This document shows, piece after piece, positions 62,752 through 64,000 of a stretch of 64,000 nucleotides of DNA. Positions within the stretch are counted from its first letter, which is position 1, and each line of letters opens with the position of its first letter. The notes below the pieces were generated by a model that worked only from the letters and a program-made list of their open reading frames with translations, did not search any database and had not been told where the DNA came from. Origin of the DNA: Azorinus chamasolen (Eukaryota > Mollusca > Bivalvia > Cardiida > Solecurtidae); assembly GCA_963576725.1 (NCBI GenBank), contig OY755242.1, forward strand, positions 24,107,869 through 24,171,868, written 5' to 3'. The position numbers and the translations under genes were made by a program.

Positions 62752-62940
62752 CAGTGAAACCTCTAAACCGGAAGTTCAATTTAATATAAATGTCGGTCTT
62801 GGAGACAAGCGGCAGCTTAATGCAGGATGAAAGTCATACAGAAAGCTCCTCTAAGAGCTCTGCGTGACTTTCACCCTGCATTAAGCAGCCACCTGCCTAA
62901 AAGTATCTAAATTCTTCTCTACTAGAATTTCGGTTTAGAG
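62752..62940. mobile_element. MITE-H copy (TA type)
   Basis: CAGTGAAACCTCTAAACCGGAAGTTC, inner GGCAGCTTAATGCAGG / CCTGCATTAAGCAGCC arms and centre GAAAGCTCCTCTAAGAGCTC. The right end (AATTTCGGTTTAGAG) lacks the final CACTG. Confidence 0.65.
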
Positions 62941-63234
62941 ATATTGACAACAAGAAACGAAAAAGAATTACGTACAATGATACGTGCCCACAAATGTGTA
63001 ATCCAGGTACTTTCGATTTGGTATATTTACGAACACTTTATGCACCCGTGAATAACAGCGTCTCTTAAAAGTATCTAAATTCTTCTCTACTAGAATTTCG
63101 GTTTAGAGATATTGACAACAAGAAACGAAAAAGAATTACGTACAATGATACGTGCCCACAAATGTGTAATCCAGGTACTTTCGATTTGGTATATTTACGA
63201 ACACTTTATGCACCCGTGAATAACAGCGTCTCTT
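62899..63234. repeat. 168-bp tandem duplication upstream of the PARP gene
   Basis: AAGTATCTAAATTCTTCTCTACTAG ... GAATAACAGCGTCTCTT occurs twice at a spacing of 168 bp, apparently without differences. The unit starts inside the MITE-H right end. Confidence 0.88.
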
Positions 63235-63486
63235 ATACCCGCCATTAGATTACCAAGTCTGCAAAAATTATCGTCTGCTTCAATTGTTCAACACTTCCAT
63301 TTCTTTTTTTAAAAAAAACGCGATCACTAAAGTCACAAAGATTTTTATACAAGGTAGGCATAGGCACCGAGTCACGCGGCCTCTCATTCGGATTTATTTT
63401 TGAAAATGTTACATTATGCATGAAGGTCGTCTGTAGACCTTGTAGCACACCAAACCATCTCGCGCTAAGTGTGACCTATCATTTGC

Positions 63487-63551
63487 AAAACAGCTTGGAT
63501 CCTGATGAGATGCCGAGTAACTCGGTGTCTCATCAGGACCCAAGCTGTTTG
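63487..63551. repeat. 65-bp hairpin (E type)
   Basis: AAACAGCTTGGATCCTGATGAGATGCCGAG folds onto CTCGGTGTCTCATCAGGACCCAAGCTGTTT, short TAA loop. Confidence 0.8.
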
Positions 63552-63555
63552 ACAC

Positions 63556-64000
63556 TCAGTCAGTACATTCTCAACAGTTTAAATGAATCCAAAGTCAGTC
63601 CCTACAAAGTTCAGCAAGTTAGAGTTTAAGCAGTCTTTGTTGTCCGCATGAGAACGGTTTAAACTAAGAAATATTTTCTAAGTCAAAAGTATTTACCTTA
63701 ACACTATAAAGGACAAGTCCAATAGATATGATCAAGATAAACACAAGTACATATGCACTGATAATAATATGAGCTGTCTCTTATAACGACATATAGTGCA
63801 ACGTACAAAAAGTGAACACATACATGTATGTGATTCACAACACAACGAACACAATGATCTAACTTTAAAGGCAGACAGCGGTGTTTAATGTTGCAAATAA
63901 GTATTCATTAATTGAGATATTCAGGAAACACGTGCTAAAACATCACGATTACCACTTTAAATTTGGTTATAAAATGTAACACTTTTAATGAGTATCATAT
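63556..64000. other. unassigned sequence at window edge
   Basis: No gene supported. On the minus strand a short frame before 63694 could encode a hydrophobic stretch ending at a GTAAAT, but it lacks a convincing acceptor and the AT-rich bases can explain it. Confidence 0.25.

Noticed and set aside
63245..63448. First coding exon of the PARP gene on the minus strand (67-codon frame)
   Set aside because: The frame leaves in phase 0 at its only plausible donor (GTAATC), which does not fit the phase 1 entry of the next candidate acceptor at 62337, and it has no family features.

Overview
The window looks like a stretch of a repeat-rich animal genome, most likely a heterodont bivalve mollusc. It holds two spliced protein genes with GT-AG introns. 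Everything else is mobile-element DNA: dozens of short palindromic MITEs, hairpin/microsatellite/tandem-core elements of the kind described in bivalves (pearl/MINE, Helentron-like), and minisatellites. No bacterial, phage, CRISPR or rRNA signal was seen. The species assignment is an inference from repeat style only.

Gene 1, plus strand, about 649-12950: a three-exon gene for a 112-residue protein that I recognise as NDUFC2, an accessory membrane subunit of mitochondrial complex I. The exons are 145, 144 and 50 nt (including the stop). They are separated by introns of about 7.4 kb and 4.6 kb filled with transposon relics. These include a 1.1 kb pogo/Tigger-like element, a hAT-like element with one leftover transposase-like exon, and hairpin elements.

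Gene 2, minus strand, about 62238 down to 34387: a gene of ten or eleven coding exons for a macro-domain ADP-ribosyltransferase (PARP14/PARP15-like). The order is a short acidic N-terminus, macro domain 1, macro domain 2, a Ser-rich linker, a conserved Trp-rich pre-catalytic block and a C-terminal PARP catalytic domain. All splice phases agree from exon to exon. The two macro domains are each encoded by three exons with the same intron phases, which points to an internal duplication. Both lack the usual Asn-Ala-Ala-Asn loop but keep the Gly-Thr-Gly loop. The catalytic domain shows His, Tyr and Glu at the triad positions. Vertebrate PARP14/15 carry Leu at the third position.

Repeats. The commonest families are TTAA-flanked MITEs (A and B, both with termini like TTAACCCTTTCC) and TA-flanked MITEs (C and D, with termini like CAGTAAAACC). 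Different families share one symmetric centre of the type GCTCC-NNNN-GGAGC, which ordinary descent does not readily explain. Nested insertions are frequent and let the target-site duplications be read directly (TTAA, TTAT, TA). Several MITEs end within 9-76 bp of gene splice sites. Between the two genes (about 13-34 kb) I find no convincing host gene. From about 59 to 64 kb I see only scattered repeats and the likely 5' end of gene 2.
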